A stretch of DNA of 64,000 bases from Chlorophyllum brunneum (lineage: Eukaryota; Basidiomycota; Agaricomycetes; Agaricales; Agaricaceae), in NCBI GenBank assembly GCA_963576785.1, contig OY756150.1, positions 186,001-250,000 of the forward strand, written 5' to 3'. Numbering within the stretch: the first letter of the stretch is position 1; the number at the start of each line of letters is the position of its first letter. The notes below the pieces were generated by a model that did no database searches, was not told the origin of the DNA, and worked only from the letters and a program-made list of their open reading frames with translations. Below are positions 35,726 through 48,661 of this stretch, one piece after another. A program made the translations under genes and the position numbers.

Positions 35726-38700
35726 ATGAACCGCAAATCCACAAACAACATGAGTCCTCATCAGAGGCTCGAGGCTGCCACGGACCTCGCTCGGCTGACC
35801 AACGTCTCGGACGACATCATCGTCGCATGCCTCCGTGAACGTTTCATGGCAGACTCTATCTACACCTCTATCGGCTCATCTGGTCTCATCGCCCTCAATC
35901 CTCATAAATACGTTTCTTCCAATGCTGACTCGGTACTTCACAAGTATGCTGCCGAGTATAGGGACACTTCCGAGCATAAGGATTTACTCCCACCACACAT
36001 TTTCCAACTTGCGAATAATGCCTATTACCACATGCGTAGAACCACACAGGATCAATCCATTCTTTTCAGGTGCGTACAGCCGTCTTCGTCAACTCTTCTT
36101 TGGCCTTCGGTCTAATATGCCCTTGATTTCTTTTTGTAGCGGAGAGTCGGGCAGCGGCAAGTCCGAGAACCGACGTCTGGCAATCAAGACCCTACTCGAG
36201 CTCAGCGTGAGCAACCCTGGCAAAAAGGGCTCCAAACTTGCATCCCAAGTCCCCGCCGCGGAATTCGTCATCGAGACTTTCGGCAACGCACGCACTCTTT
36301 TCAATCCCAACGCTTCCCGTTTCGGAAAATACACAGAGCTGCAGTTCACTGAACGTGGACGACTTTGTGGTATCAAGACACTCGATTATTATCTCGAGCG
36401 TAACCGAGTCTCGGCTGTTCCCTCTGGCGAGAGGAATTTTCATATTTTCTACTACCTCATTGCTGGTGCTACTCCTGAAGAGCGTCAACACCTTCATCTT
36501 CTGGATAAAACCACGTATCGATACCTTGGTTATCGTGGTCCGGCTGCTGCTCGTCAACAAGCTGGTCACGATGACGACGCACTTCGATTTGATCAACTTA
36601 AAGTTGCACTCAAGAACATTGGCATGTCCAAGCGTCACGTTGCCCAGACATGTCAACTGATCGCTGCGATTCTCCATCTTGGAAACCTCGAATTCATCAT
36701 TGACCGACATCGGAACGAGGACGCTGCCGTGGTGCGGAATACGGATGTGTTGGAGATTGTCGCAGACTTTTTGGGTGTGTCGCCCGCGGCTCTCGAAGCT
36801 GCGTTGTCGTACAAGACCAAGTTGGTGAAGAAAGAGCTGTGCACCGTTTTTCTTGATCCTGATGGCGCTTCCGACAACCGGGATGATCTCGCGAAGACGT
36901 TGTATTCACTCCTATTCGCGTGGCTGAACGAACACATCAATCAGCGCTTCTGTAAAGACGACTTCACCACTTTCATCGGACTTTTCGATCTTCCCGGTCC
37001 GCAGAATATGACTAGCCGACCAAACTCGCTTGATCAATTTTGTATCAACTTTGCCAACGAACGGTTGCAACATTTCATCCAGAAGAGGTTATTCGAGGCA
37101 CACGTCAATGAATACAACATCGAAGGCATCTCACATTTCATACCCCAAATCCCCTACTTTGACAATGCCGAGTGTATCCGTCTGTTGCAAAATCAACCCG
37201 GGGGGCTTATTCATATCATGGACGATCAAGCCCGTCGTGTGCCGAAGAAGACCGATCAGACGATGGTCGAAGCATTCCAAAAACGATGGGGAAATCATTC
37301 TTCATTCAAAGCGGGGGCTATAGACCGCTCTGGATTCCCTTCGTTTACCATCAATCACTTTAACGGTGCCGTCACGTATTCGTCTGAAAATTTCCTTGAA
37401 CGGAATCTTGATGCCATCAATCCGGATTTTGTTTCCCTTTTACGCGGGATGGGCGGTCATGATGGTAGTGCTGCTGCTGCAGGTCTTATGGATGGAGCTG
37501 GGACTGGATCGATTAATCCGTTTGTGAAGGGGTTGTTTTCGAATAAGGCGATTGCGACACAGGCACATCCGAGGAATGAAGATACGATTGTGTCTGCGCA
37601 GCAGGCTGTGAAACCTATGCGTGCGCCGTCGACGAGGAGGAAGAATACGGTTAAGAGGATGCCTAATGTCAAAGAGGGCTTTCCTGATATTGAGGAAAAG
37701 GATGATGAAGATGGTTTGGGTGCGGGTCTTGGTGGTAATGCACCACATACATCACAGTCCTCTTCGGTATCTCCTTGTGTCACAGGTGAATTCCGTGCAG
37801 CGTTGGATACGTTATTCGAAACTTTGGAAGATACACAAACGTGGTATGTGTTTTGTGTTAACCCGAACGATTCGCAATTGCCGAATCAGTTGGAAGGGAG
37901 GAGTGTGAAAGGGCAAGTGAGGAGTATTGGGTTGAGTGAGATTGCGAAGAGGTGTGGGATGGTACTTGAGGTTGGGATGACTCCGGAAGAGTTTTGTGAC
38001 AGGTATAGGGAAGGGTTGGATAGTGTCGGTGTTATGGAGGGTGATGGAAGGGAGAGAGCTGCGCAGGCCAGGACTGCTTTTGGACTTGGTGAGAGGGATT
38101 TGGTTCTTGGTCAACATAAGGTTTGTTTATTACCCCCTTCGGTGAGGGGATTGGTATTGATGATCTTTGTAGGTGTTCTTGTCGCAAAAGGCGTTCCACT
38201 TGTTTGAAGATCAATTGAGGTCGAGGGATGTTGAAGAACAGAAAAGGAATCGGATTCGAGATGCCGAAGCTGAAGCTGGTCTTGACCCTAGGGGTATCGC
38301 TGATCCCTACGCGCCCTATCGCAACCCAGGCGATGAAGTCGAACCGAATTGGGGAGGATATAGTGATAACATCCATGGCTCTAGTCAAGCTCTACCACTC
38401 GTCGCTAATGCTTCACCATTCCAACGTGCCGAACTCTATGATGACGATTATGACGAGAACAAATCGTTAAGGAGTGAAGAGTATGATGGAAGGAGTCGGT
38501 TCACGTCTAATCGAGATGATTCGGTATCGAATTTCGGTTCGGAATCGTATGCGCCTTCGAGGAATATGTTCCAGAATACGGATAAACGTGGGTTGGTGGA
38601 TAAAGAAGCTTTGGCGGGGGAGATCCAGGAGAATGAGACGGCGGAGGTTTTGAAGGAAAGTGCGGCACGAAGACGTTGGGTCGCGCTTTGTTGGATGCTC

Positions 38701-41700
38701 ACTTGGTGGATTCCGACGCCATTCTTGACTTATATTGGTCGGATGAAACGTATGGATGTTCGTCAAGCCTGGAGGGAAAAGTTGGCGTTGAACTTGATGA
38801 TTTGGTTCATCTGCGGGTGTACGGTGTTTGTGATTGCGATATTGGGGTTGTTGATTTGTCCGACGGAACATGTGTTCAATCTGAGTGAATTGCAGAGTCA
38901 TAATCCTCAGAATGATCCGAATAATGTGTTTACGGCGATTAGGGGAGAGGTGTTTGATTTGACGGAGGTTGCGGCGACGCATCAGAGGATTGTACCGGTT
39001 GTGCCGATGAAGAGTATTTTGAAATATGGAGGGGTGATTGCGGATAATTTGTTCCCTGTCCAGGTGAGTTGGTCTCTGTGTTGTGTGTGTTTTTTTTTTT
39101 TGGAAGCTGATGTTCTTTTGGTGTTAGGTTAGCGCTCTGTGTAACGGTATCGATGGAAATATCTCGCCCTATGTTGTTCTCACCTCTGCCAACAAAACCG
39201 ATCCCAATGCCCCGTACCACGATTTCCGGGTTTTCACAAATGACTCGAGACCGGATTGGTATTTCGAGAGTATGGTCCAGATGCGGTATACTGCTCGTGT
39301 TGGTTTCGTTGGTTATACGCCCAAGGAGATCAAGGCTATGGCTTCGTCTGGCAATTCCGTCGCCATTTACAATGGACTGATCTACGACCTCACGACATAC
39401 CTTAGTAGTCCCCCAGCTGTTCGCGCACCCGTTGGTACGCAAGCTCCACCTACCGACCCCAACTTTATGCATGGCGCGATATTGGATCTGTTTACGAATT
39501 TCGCTGGGAAAGATATCACAAAACGACTTGACAAACTCAATATCGATTCGGCCACTCTCAGTCGACAAAAAGTCTGTCTCCGGAATTTATTCTTGGTTGG
39601 AAAAGTCGACAGTCGAGAATCGCCGCAGTGTTTATTCTCGACATATATCCTTTTGGCGCTTTCGGTTATGATGGTTTCCATCATCGGATTCAAATTTATC
39701 GCTTCGATCAATTTCGGTGCTGAACGTGCGCCGGAGGATCATGATAAATTTGTGATTTGTCAAGTACCGTGTTATACCGAAGGTGATGGTTCATTACGAC
39801 GGACGATCGATTCACTAGCGCAACTCAAGTATGATGATAAACGGAAGCTTATGGTGGTCATTTGCGATGGGATGATTGTTGGTTCGGGGAACGATCGACC
39901 GACGCCTAGGATTGTGTTGGATATTCTTGGGGCGGACCCGAATTTGGATCCTGAGCCGTTGAGTTTCCAGAGTTTGGGTGAAGGAGCGAAACAACATAAT
40001 ATGGGTAAAGTGTATTCGGGGTTGTATGAGTGTTCTGGACACGTGGTGCCGTATTTGGTTATTGTGAAGGTTGGGAAACCGACAGAGAGGAGTAGACCTG
40101 GGAATCGTGGAAAGCGAGATTCGCAGATGATGTTGATGCATTTCTTGAACAAGGTGAGTTGGGTTTTGGATGAATGGGATTGGGGTGTTGATGAGGTGTT
40201 TTTTTGTGTTAGGTCCACTTTAATGCGCCGATGAATCCTCTGGAGTTGGAGATGTATCACCAGATCAAGAATGTTATTGGTGTCAATCCGACGTTTTACG
40301 AGTACTTGTTCATGGTTGATGCTGATACTACGGTCGATCCTATGTCTGTCAATCGGTTGATCTCTGCGTACGTCGTCGTCTTTCATTTTTCTGTCGTTTG
40401 TCGCTTATGGTGCATTGTTCAGCATGATTCACGATAAGAAACTTCTGGGTGTTTGTGGTGAAACGGAACTGGCGAATTCGAAGCAGTCTTTGATCACTAT
40501 GATGCAGGTAAGTGATCGTCTTTGAACAGAACGACGTAGGTACTTACCAGTACCACAGGTTTACGAATACTTCATTTCCCATCATATGGCCAAGGCGTTC
40601 GAGTCCCTCTTTGGTTCCGTCACTTGTTTGCCTGGTTGTTTCACCTTATATCGTATACGTACCCCGGATACCCACAAACCACTCCTCATCTCGAACCAAA
40701 TGATTGTGGACTACTCAGAAAACCGTGTCGATACCCTACACATGAAGAATCTTCTGCACCTCGGTGAAGATCGTTACCTCACGACGTTGCTTCTTAAGCA
40801 CTTCCCGACGTTCAAGACGCAATTCATCCGAGATGCTCATGCTTACACTGTCGCTCCCGATGATTGGAAGGTCTTGCTCTCTCAACGTCGGCGTTGGATC
40901 AATTCGACTGTGCACAACCTTGGAGAACTTATTTTCTTGGATCAACTTTGTGGTTTTTGTTGTTTCTCGATGAGATTCGTGGTCATGATCGATCTTTTGT
41001 CGACGATCACACAACCGGTTACCGTCGCATATGTGAGTTGCTTCCGTGTTTGACTAATTTTCAACGCCACTGATATCGGTCTGGTAGATTGTGTATCTGA
41101 TTTACCTCGTCGCCGGAGCTGGAAAGGCAATCCCGGTCATCTCGCTCGTTATGATTGCCGCCATATATGGTGTTCAAGCACTCGTGTTCGTGTTGAGGAG
41201 GAAATGGGATATGATTGGTTGGATGATTTTCTATATTTTCGCTATTCCTGCGTTCTCGTTCTTCCTCCCGCTTTACTCTTTCTGGCGTATGGACGATTTC
41301 TCCTGGGGTCAGACTCGTATTGTCCTGGGAGAGTCTGGAAAGAAGGTTGTTGTTCACGTGAGTATTACTTTTCGACGACTGCGTTGATCAAAACTAAGGG
41401 TCGTGTGCAGGACGAAGGTAAATTTGATCCCCGTGCAATTCCTCTCAAGTCATGGAACGACTACGTGAGTGTCCGATTTTAACGGCTTTTTCTTACTAAT
41501 ACCGTTGCAGGAGAACGAACTTTGGGACAAGGAGTCGAATCATAGCATTGGTTCCTGGGCACCGCCGACCAAGGGCAAGATGGACTACGCCGAATCGCGT
41601 ACTGCCTCACTCTATGGCCGCGAGACATACTACGAGCCCCGAGCTCAATCACCTGCTCCTTCCCAGTTCGGCATGTACCCACCGCCAGGCTACAATTCCG

Positions 41701-42014
41701 GTCGCAACACACCTCAATCCTTGCTACACCAACCCATGCCTTCACGTCCTGTGACCAACTACCTTGACATGCCTATCCCAACAACGGCAAGTCACGAAGG
41801 GCTCGAGATGGGTAGTGGTGGTGGTTCTTCTGGTGCTCCATCCGACGCGGAGATTGAGCGTGCCGTGCAGAATCTTCTTCGGGCCGCTGATCTGAATACG
41901 GTAACCAAGAGGGAGATTAGAAGGCAGTTGGAGGAGATATTTGGCATGGACTTGACGTCACGCAAGAGTACGATTAATGCTGCGATTGATAGGATTCTCT
42001 TGAGCCAGACATAG
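35726..42014 (+). CDS. chitin synthase with myosin motor-like domain (class V type)
   Basis: Plasma-membrane chitin synthase of about 1,900 aa in about ten exons; polymerises GlcNAc from UDP-GlcNAc for the cell wall. Order of domains: myosin motor-like region (about 1-780) with P-loop [24 protein letters not shown] and [14 protein letters not shown]; a linker; membrane segments ([40 protein letters not shown]); a cytochrome-b5-like region ([16 protein letters not shown]); further spans; then the GT2 catalytic core with [46 protein letters not shown] and the product-binding [16 protein letters not shown]; final membrane spans; and a C-terminal DEK_C-type domain ([20 protein letters not shown]). 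All signatures are intact. Class VII proteins have a shorter motor region, so class V is favoured. It follows F-box member 4 head-to-tail. Confidence 0.93.
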
Positions 42015-42574
42015 AGACTCGTCATTGGCTTCAAGGGCTTCCCCACCTCTGCTGAGCAGCTTGTGTTTTGCTTTTTCACGAACTTTCATTGGTATCACTA
42101 GGGATTGAATTTTTTTATATAAAACACTCTTTACGAACGTACTCTCGCTTTTTTTTCTTATAATTACCCTCGCTATGTCTCTCACACTTTTTTTTGGCGA
42201 ATTTAGTATACGAACACTCGTCGTATGTTTTTGCCGTAGCTTACATTGGACTATCGGATCGGCAAGCCATTACTAGTAGCAGTCTCTTCCCTCCCCCTCC
42301 CCTCCCTGCATCTACCTTCATTGTCTTTTGTCGTCCTCTCTTGCTCTGCCTCTCCTCGGTCAGTCGGACTCGTCATATCACGCTGTTAAATACATTCTTA
42401 GTACTAGACAATGATACAAATATAGTTCTCCCGTATTTATCATCGCGCTGTTTCGTGTTCCATCATGACAGTTTGTTTACTGAACTTGAAATGACTCCAT
42501 GCCACCCCTGCTACAACCGCATGGAATTAACGTAATAAAAGCGGTTGCAAGCCTCCAGGGCGCTCTGTCTCGGG
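42015..42574. other. intergenic stretch, nothing supported
   Basis: Contains the 3' end of chitin synthase (T-rich, with TTTTTTATATAAAA near 42110) and the promoter of the next gene. No gene or repeat was found in it. Confidence 0.5.
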
Positions 42575-44143
42575 ATGTCCACAACCCCCCATCACCCACA
42601 GCACGAGCTGCCCATGTCGTCGAATCCAGTGTGCGGATTTCTTATGTTTCCACAAGAACAATATGAGGAGATAGTCGAATATCTTGACCTCGCCAGCGTT
42701 CTTTCGTTGCGATCCGTATGTTTCCTGTCCTCACCGTGTTCTTCTGCTGATTTTTGCGATATAGACATGCAAATGCCTACTCCATGCTACGGATTCCCGG
42801 AAAATATGGAAAAAACTTGCTTTGGAGCTCCAATCATCCAAACCAGAAGAACCGCTCGAAGACTATACACCACAAGAGCTACAAGCTTGGGTTCTTCGAC
42901 GCTATAAAGTACAAAATGGCCTCCGTTCAAAAGCGGGTACATGTTTCAGGGGGCGCCAGGTTCCAGGATCCGGTTGGGAAGGAGTGACACTGATTCCTGG
43001 TGGCCGGTGGCTATTGTTTAGCGATTCTTCCGGAACTGTGTTCTTCACGGATTGCGATGCACCTCGGCTTGTACCTCAAGTGCTCATTCCGTTTGAGGAC
43101 GACGCTTGGCGCGACAAGACGTCTTGTCCACGATTTGTTGTCTGGACAGATCATCAAGAACCTCGGCTAGCTCTGAGGATCGCCGTGATCCAGTGGGGTA
43201 ATCTCCGACAATATAGCGGTGAGTTTCCAGGCCTAGCCACTAGTGTTGGTACTCAACCTTCCACCTCAGCTCGTCCACGTATAGAGTTCTCGAACCGCTT
43301 ATACAAGGTTGACTTGGAAGGACATGGTTCCTCAGCAAAGCTGGTGGCTCAGCCTCTGCGACAGTTCCAAGGAACTTTTCCTGGAACGATCTTACGCGAG
43401 GACCTGAATGATCGCCATTTTGTTCAGCTGAGCTTGAAAGACGGAGAAGAACCCTGGAACAGAGAGTTGCATTTGCAAGTATATGACTATGCAAATCCAT
43501 CCTCAGCTACACCGCTCACCGTAAGCCTTGGAAATTATTCAAACCATGTTGTAAGTCTTTTTGCTCCTCCACGCGCAGTGCCTAAGGTCCTAATTTTCAG
43601 ACCGACCTCTACATGCTTCCTGGTAACAGGTTCGCCGTTGGTGACATGAATTCAATCTCCATCTATGCCGTTCCAACGACTGAACTTCAAGTTGAGATGG
43701 GGAAGACTTTGGCACTACTCCATACCATTCAGATAGGGATAAGGGGAGGAATTAACTCCTCGCGGTCCTCCTTACACGTCGGTCACAATTTGACCACGAT
43801 CGTTTACCGAACATCGGATGAGATGTTCAAGGCCATGCAAATACCCCACCAAGCTTGCGAAACGCCGACGATCTGGGACATTGGTAAATGTCCCCGCTGG
43901 CAGCACCGTCCCATTGTGCACGTCGGCCTTTATGGATCTATCGCTAGGCTTGGCCCAGACTTGGGTATTTTAGACTACTCCTGGGAGCATCCTCCGACTC
44001 AACTTGTTGAAATCGGCGTTCGGGAATTCAGCGTATCTGACTCATCCCACCCTGGTTCTCTTCATGCCTTCGATCGAGAAATGGGCCGGGCGGTCGTATC
44101 TGACTGGTACACTGGTACCTTCGTTTATGATGTTGCATTATGA
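42575..44143 (+). CDS. F-box protein with propeller-like C-terminal body
   Basis: About 480 aa in three exons. Start MSTTPHHPQHELPMSSNPVC; an upstream TTG frame was ignored. The F-box spans FLMFPQEQYEEIVEYLDLAS .. LSLRSTCKCLLHATDSRKIW across a 47-nt intron (GTATGTT..GATATAG). The body is rich in beta-strand-like repeats: GVTLIPGGRWLLFSDSSGTV, GTILREDLNDRHFVQLSLKD, LYMLPGNRFAVGDMNSISIY, and ends SDWYTGTFVYDVAL. This fits Agaricomycete F-box proteins with a WD-like or Kelch-like C-terminal part. Role: predicted SCF adaptor, target unknown. A C-terminal duplicate lies at 47135-47870 as a pseudogene. Confidence 0.8.
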
Positions 44144-44639
44144 GTTTTTTCATATTTTATGTATTAGTACATAGCAAGGTAGACCAGCGGCCGTTGACAT
44201 CTCGAGAATAGGGTACGGTATAGTACTATATAACCTGGCGACAGTAACAGAGATCCATACCGCTCCCATCGGAGGTCGTATACATCATGAAACCCAAAAA
44301 TAAATTATCACGCGGGTCTTTACGCCCTTAACCGCACCTGGACTAATGTTTCGAAGCAGATATGTATGTGTGGATGGCGCAAGTCACCAATCTCACGCCA
44401 AGCACTCAATATCGCCAATCAACTTCACTCTGGTGGACTCAACTGTCACAATCCAGAAGATCAGAACAGAGAAGCAACTACAGAGACCAAGTGAACGTTA
44501 TTGATTATGATCATGAAGCTTGACAATGCATATGACGGACTTGATTAGATTAGTAACAGAGGGCGTTGGCCGACTTCTACACATGTTTCACTACTGGTAC
44601 AGCAGCGGCTGGTAGGGGCTAAACCAGTCCGGGATATAG

Positions 44640-45055
44640 GGAAAGCCCAATTGTGAAAGGATGTGGCGTTTTTGGTACGAAAGACGGAAGGAACAATATG
44701 TTGACGAGAGAGAAGAAAGAAATGCATGTAAAGAACAAAATCAAAAATCATGATACAACACCAAAGCGACAACAACACCCAGTCTTTTTCGAAGTCGGGC
44801 AACAAAAAGAGGGTAGTATTAATCAGCGTAAATTCATTATTCCCAGTGGTGGATCCTCCGTCTACACATGTGCTTCACAACAGAAAACAATTAGTCAACC
44901 AACCAATCAACCAATCAACCAATCATAACAAAGGGGTCAGGAAAAGGATCATAGGGTATAGATAGGCAAATCCGGATGAGGATGAAAAATGCTCCTCTTT
45001 ACATTCGAGGATGGTAGGGAATCCAGGTGGTGGATTTGTTAATCTAGTACAAAAA
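44640..45055 (-). pseudogene. duplicated fragment of the AMSH 3' end
   Basis: Minus strand reads RLTNPPPGFPTILECK, then frame-shifted [14 protein letters not shown] sequence (the bases AAATCCGGATGAGGATGAAA are shared with the AMSH exon), and, further on, EDPPLGIMNLR before TGA. These match [16 protein letters not shown] and [10 protein letters not shown] of the intact deubiquitinase at 48662. The upstream catalytic exon is absent. It is the tail of a duplicated AMSH gene. Confidence 0.7.
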
Positions 45056-45096
45056 GGTAGTACATGCATACTCGGAGACAGACATAGCCAAATATA

Positions 45097-46817
45097 TCAA
45101 ATTGTTATCTTCCGCTCACTGGATGACGACGTATCCTTTGCAATCATCATCATCCGTCTTTCTTTGTCCCGCCTCCCCAAATACATTACAATGATCCCGT
45201 GAAATGACCCAACCAGTTTTTCCAACTCACCCAAATAGGCCTGATGGGAAGAAGAGTCGGTGAGGATCCTCTCGAGCAAAGGAAATAGCATCAAGAGATT
45301 CCTCGCCAACTTTACTTTGCCTTCTAAATTGGGTGGAGGCGAAGAGACACTTGTAAAAGTGAGCTCTCGAATTTGACTACAGGAAATGGGTGTCGTTTCG
45401 ACAGGCAGATCCTCCTGGATGAATGCAAAACCCAGCGGAAGCTTGATATTGCGTAAATGACTCGCTTGAGAAAGCCAGACCAACACAGATGCGGGGAAAT
45501 GTATGGTGTAGTCATTCGTTATTGCGAGTGTATGCAAACTTGGCCAAGAGTCCAATAACCCGCATATATTCCCTTCGGTGAGGCAGTGGGATATGCCGCT
45601 GAGTTGCAAAGACCGCATTGTTGGCCTTGAAATCAGTGATGATAAATCCTGCATCAGCATTTGGGGAACTACCGTCGTTCCAGCTCTACGGAAGCTGAGC
45701 GAATGTAATTGTGGGAAATTAGTAGCGATCCTATCACAGATGACCTTCCAGGTGAGTCCGGTTGGGTCGAAAATGGAGACTTTGAGTGACTGCAGGGAAG
45801 AGGATTTGATGCCGTCAAGCAGAAATTCTCCAATATCAGGGTAATTTCCCGTGATGGAGAGCCTCTCGAGGACAGGCGATGGCACTATTTCTGGCCGTCT
45901 AGCCGGTGGTGGGGTTGCTCCACTCCGAAGCGGGAAAAATCTGAGGTCAATCTCCAGGTCTACAAGATATCGAAGCATCTCGAAGACGTTGGCGATCGAG
46001 ACCCCAGAGGCGTACCGCTGAAAACCGGATCGACCAAGCTCGTAGGAGAGCCTAAGCGTCTTCAGACTACCAAAGCTCAGACAGGTATGAAGAAAGGACG
46101 CAGAGGGATAACCGTGATAAGTGATATGATTGAGTGATAGTGACTGAGAGCAAAGGGCTGAGTGAAGTGTCTTGACCACCGGCCTGAGAACTGATGATGG
46201 AGCATTGTATGAGATGGCCGTCAAGGTGGGCGAGAGGAGGAGGCGTATAGCATACATCCAAGGACCGATGACACTGACTTGACTGAGATCGAGTGAGAGT
46301 GACTTTATACTGGGCAATAACGGCGCTGTTGGACCCATTCCCAAGGTCAAACTTAGAATGGACCACACCCCCGTCTCCTTCGTGGAGCCAATTGCGACGC
46401 GTAGGCGTTGGATGCGTGAAAGATAGTCGTAGGCACGATCACGGATGTCCTCAGAGGTGAGGGGTTTTCTCAACAGCTATTCGAAGCTTTAGGTCAGCAC
46501 TTGAGTCGGTAAATGAGATTGAGGGCGTGACGTACCCAATGACCCCCTTGATTATCTGCTTGGAAGAAAAGAAAATCATTCTCAGGAGCGGCAGACTTAG
46601 AGTTAATGACGCGAACGACAGGTTCGAGCGATGTCATCGTTCCCCATAAGACATCTAGCGCAGGCGTGGTGAGAGACGGAGATAGTAAAGCAATGCGGAA
46701 AAGAGCATTTCGTTTCTCCTTTATATCCGCATCCGAATCTTGAGTAAGAGATATCTGGAAGTACCGTAGGACCTCTGTCCAGATATCTAAATTTCCTAAG
46801 GCGTCGATGGAGTTCAT
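45097..46817 (-). CDS. F-box/LRR-like protein, family member 5 (intact)
   Basis: About 550 aa in two exons. ATG at 46817: MNSIDALGNLDIWTEVLRYF, KRNALFRIALLSPSLTTPAL, DVLWGTMTSLEPVVRVINSK, ending GGHW. An intron of about 60 nt (GTACGTC..GAATAG) precedes LLRKPLTSEDIRDRAYDYLS. The body is leucine-rich: LPSIKSLSLDLSQVS, FGSLKTLRLSYELG, PVLERLSITGNYPDIG, FPQLHSLSFRRAG, WPSLHTLAITNDYT, ending EGKVKLARNLLMLFPLLERI and a basic tail. It is one of the local F-box family and predicted to be an SCF adaptor of unknown target. It lies between the two arms of the propeller/AMSH duplication, which suggests insertion at the junction. Confidence 0.78.
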
Positions 46818-47134
46818 GGTGCGAATGAAAGGGTATTAGTGACTGCGGAACTCATCCGAATCAGAAGACTTCATCTAGACGCTCGTAGCATGGGAACACT
46901 GACCAAAGCTTGTGCGACCACATTTATCAAGTTCCGCGTGGGATATGACAACCTGAGGAGGAAAACTGACCTTCAGAACTTGGATGCCAGTCGCGAGATC
47001 ACCTAATCATCAGTCATTGTGAATAATGTCAGGGGGCCCTTGCTGTGACGCCACATATCGTCGCTGCAGGTCAATAATTCCCCCACTAAGTCCCATCTTC
47101 TCCTTGAGTTATATCAAGCAGGTCGTTGGTTTCA
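46818..47134. other. intergenic stretch upstream of F-box member 5
   Basis: About 320 bp between F-box member 5 (minus) and the propeller-gene fragment. It should contain the F-box promoter. No open frame or repeat was found. Confidence 0.45.
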
Positions 47135-47870
47135 AGGACGATCTTACACGAGGGCCTGAATGACCACCATTATATTCAACTGGTCTTGAAAGCTGACGGA
47201 GAAGGACCCTAGGGCCGACAGTAATAGTATAAGACTATGCAAATTCATCATCCTCAGCTACACCACTCACAGTTTGGAAATTACTCACGAAATATTGTGA
47301 GTCGTTGCGCTCTTCCAGGCGCACAGTACAAAATCCTAATTTTCAGACCGACATCTATATCCTTCCAGGTAACAAGTTTGCCGTTGGCAGCACGAATTCA
47401 ATCTCCATCATCATTCCAACAGCTGAACTCAGATTTGAGATCGGTAAGACTTTAGGACCACTCCATACCATTCAAATAGGAATAAGGGAAGGAATTCACT
47501 CCTTGCGCTCTCCCTTACACTTCGGTCACAATTTGACAAACGATCATTTATCGAACATTGGATGAGATATTCAAGGTCGTACAAACACCCCACCAAGCTT
47601 ACGAAACGCCAACAATCTGGGATGTCCCCGTTGGCAGTACCGTCCCATTGTGCACGTCGGTTTTTAGGGATCTGTCGTTGGTCCAAATTTGGGTCTCTTA
47701 GACTACTCCTTGAACACCATACTCCTCCTCAACTTGGTGAAATCAGCCTTTGGAGATCCAGGGTACCCAAACTCCATCTTGGTTCTTTCTATGTCTTCAA
47801 TCGAGGTGCGGGTCGAGCGACGATGTCTGACTGGTATGCTGGCACCATCGTTTATGATATTGCATTTTGA
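47135..47870 (+). pseudogene. duplicated C-terminal half of the propeller F-box gene
   Basis: Diverged copy of 43370-44143. It begins with GGACGATCTTACACGAGGGC, like the third-exon region of the intact gene, and shows YILPGNKFAVGSTNSISII, then LHTIQIGIREGIHSLRSPLH, then after frame breaks LGSFYVFNRGAGRATMSDWY and AGTIVYDIAF with the stop at the equivalent place. The first half, including the F-box, is missing. An in-frame TAG and several indels make it non-functional. Confidence 0.8.
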
Positions 47871-48661
47871 GTTTACACACAAAGGCTCTATTCTGTTTAT
47901 CAGTACATGTAGCACTGTACGCAGACATTCTATTGTGTGTGTATGAAGGCAACTTGGAAATGGTTGACAAGAGTGTACCATGTATGGATTTCGCAGATTG
48001 TCCATAGATTCCAACACATTGATATTTCAATAACAGGGTACGATATAACATGAATAACCTAAAATGAATGTAAGTCTGGGACTTACACAAGAAAAGCCAA
48101 ATAACCAAATCCAGATATATGATATACAGATATAGCTGTAACACCTTGAATCTCAAATATCATCTCAGAGTCCACCGTATCACCTCGTCCTTCTCCCTTT
48201 TAGTGAGACTATCACGAGAGACAGCCCCCACAGAGTCCATATCATATCACTCACGAAAGGTTAGCAGTGTCAAGTCAAGTCAGACAGAATTCATTACACC
48301 AATGCCAAATGCACCTATAGATGGGACAATTCACAACAATCCCACGCGAAGCACAAACCATCATCAATCACCAAACCAGCTCCACCCAACCACAAACCCA
48401 GAAGCAAATCTAATACCAAGATCAAAACTGATGATGATAAAGCCAGAACAATGCATATTGACAACAAACTCCTACACAAACTCCTACACATGCACAACAA
48501 CAACAACAACAACAACAACAGTTGGGTAAAAACAACGGGATATAGCACAAACCATAAAATTTGGGGGGGGGAGGGGGGAAATACAAAAATGCAACTCATC
48601 GCGTGCCGATTTTTGATACAACAAGAAAACTGAATGAAATGCATGTAAAGAGAGATGGCAA
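47871..48661. other. duplicated 3' flank with CAA microsatellite and G run
   Basis: The 3' flanks of the propeller-gene relic and of the AMSH gene, convergent. Parts match 44180-44810, for example GGGTACGATATAACATGAAT against GGGTACGGTATAGTACTATA. It includes a (CAA)n run at 48493-48521 and a G9-A-G6 run at 48563-48578. No gene is supported. Confidence 0.6.

Noticed and set aside
36139..36170. Ser instead of Ala/Thr in the chitin synthase motor P-loop (GESGSGKSE)
   Set aside because: This form is usual in motor-fused chitin synthases, so it is not a sign of damage.
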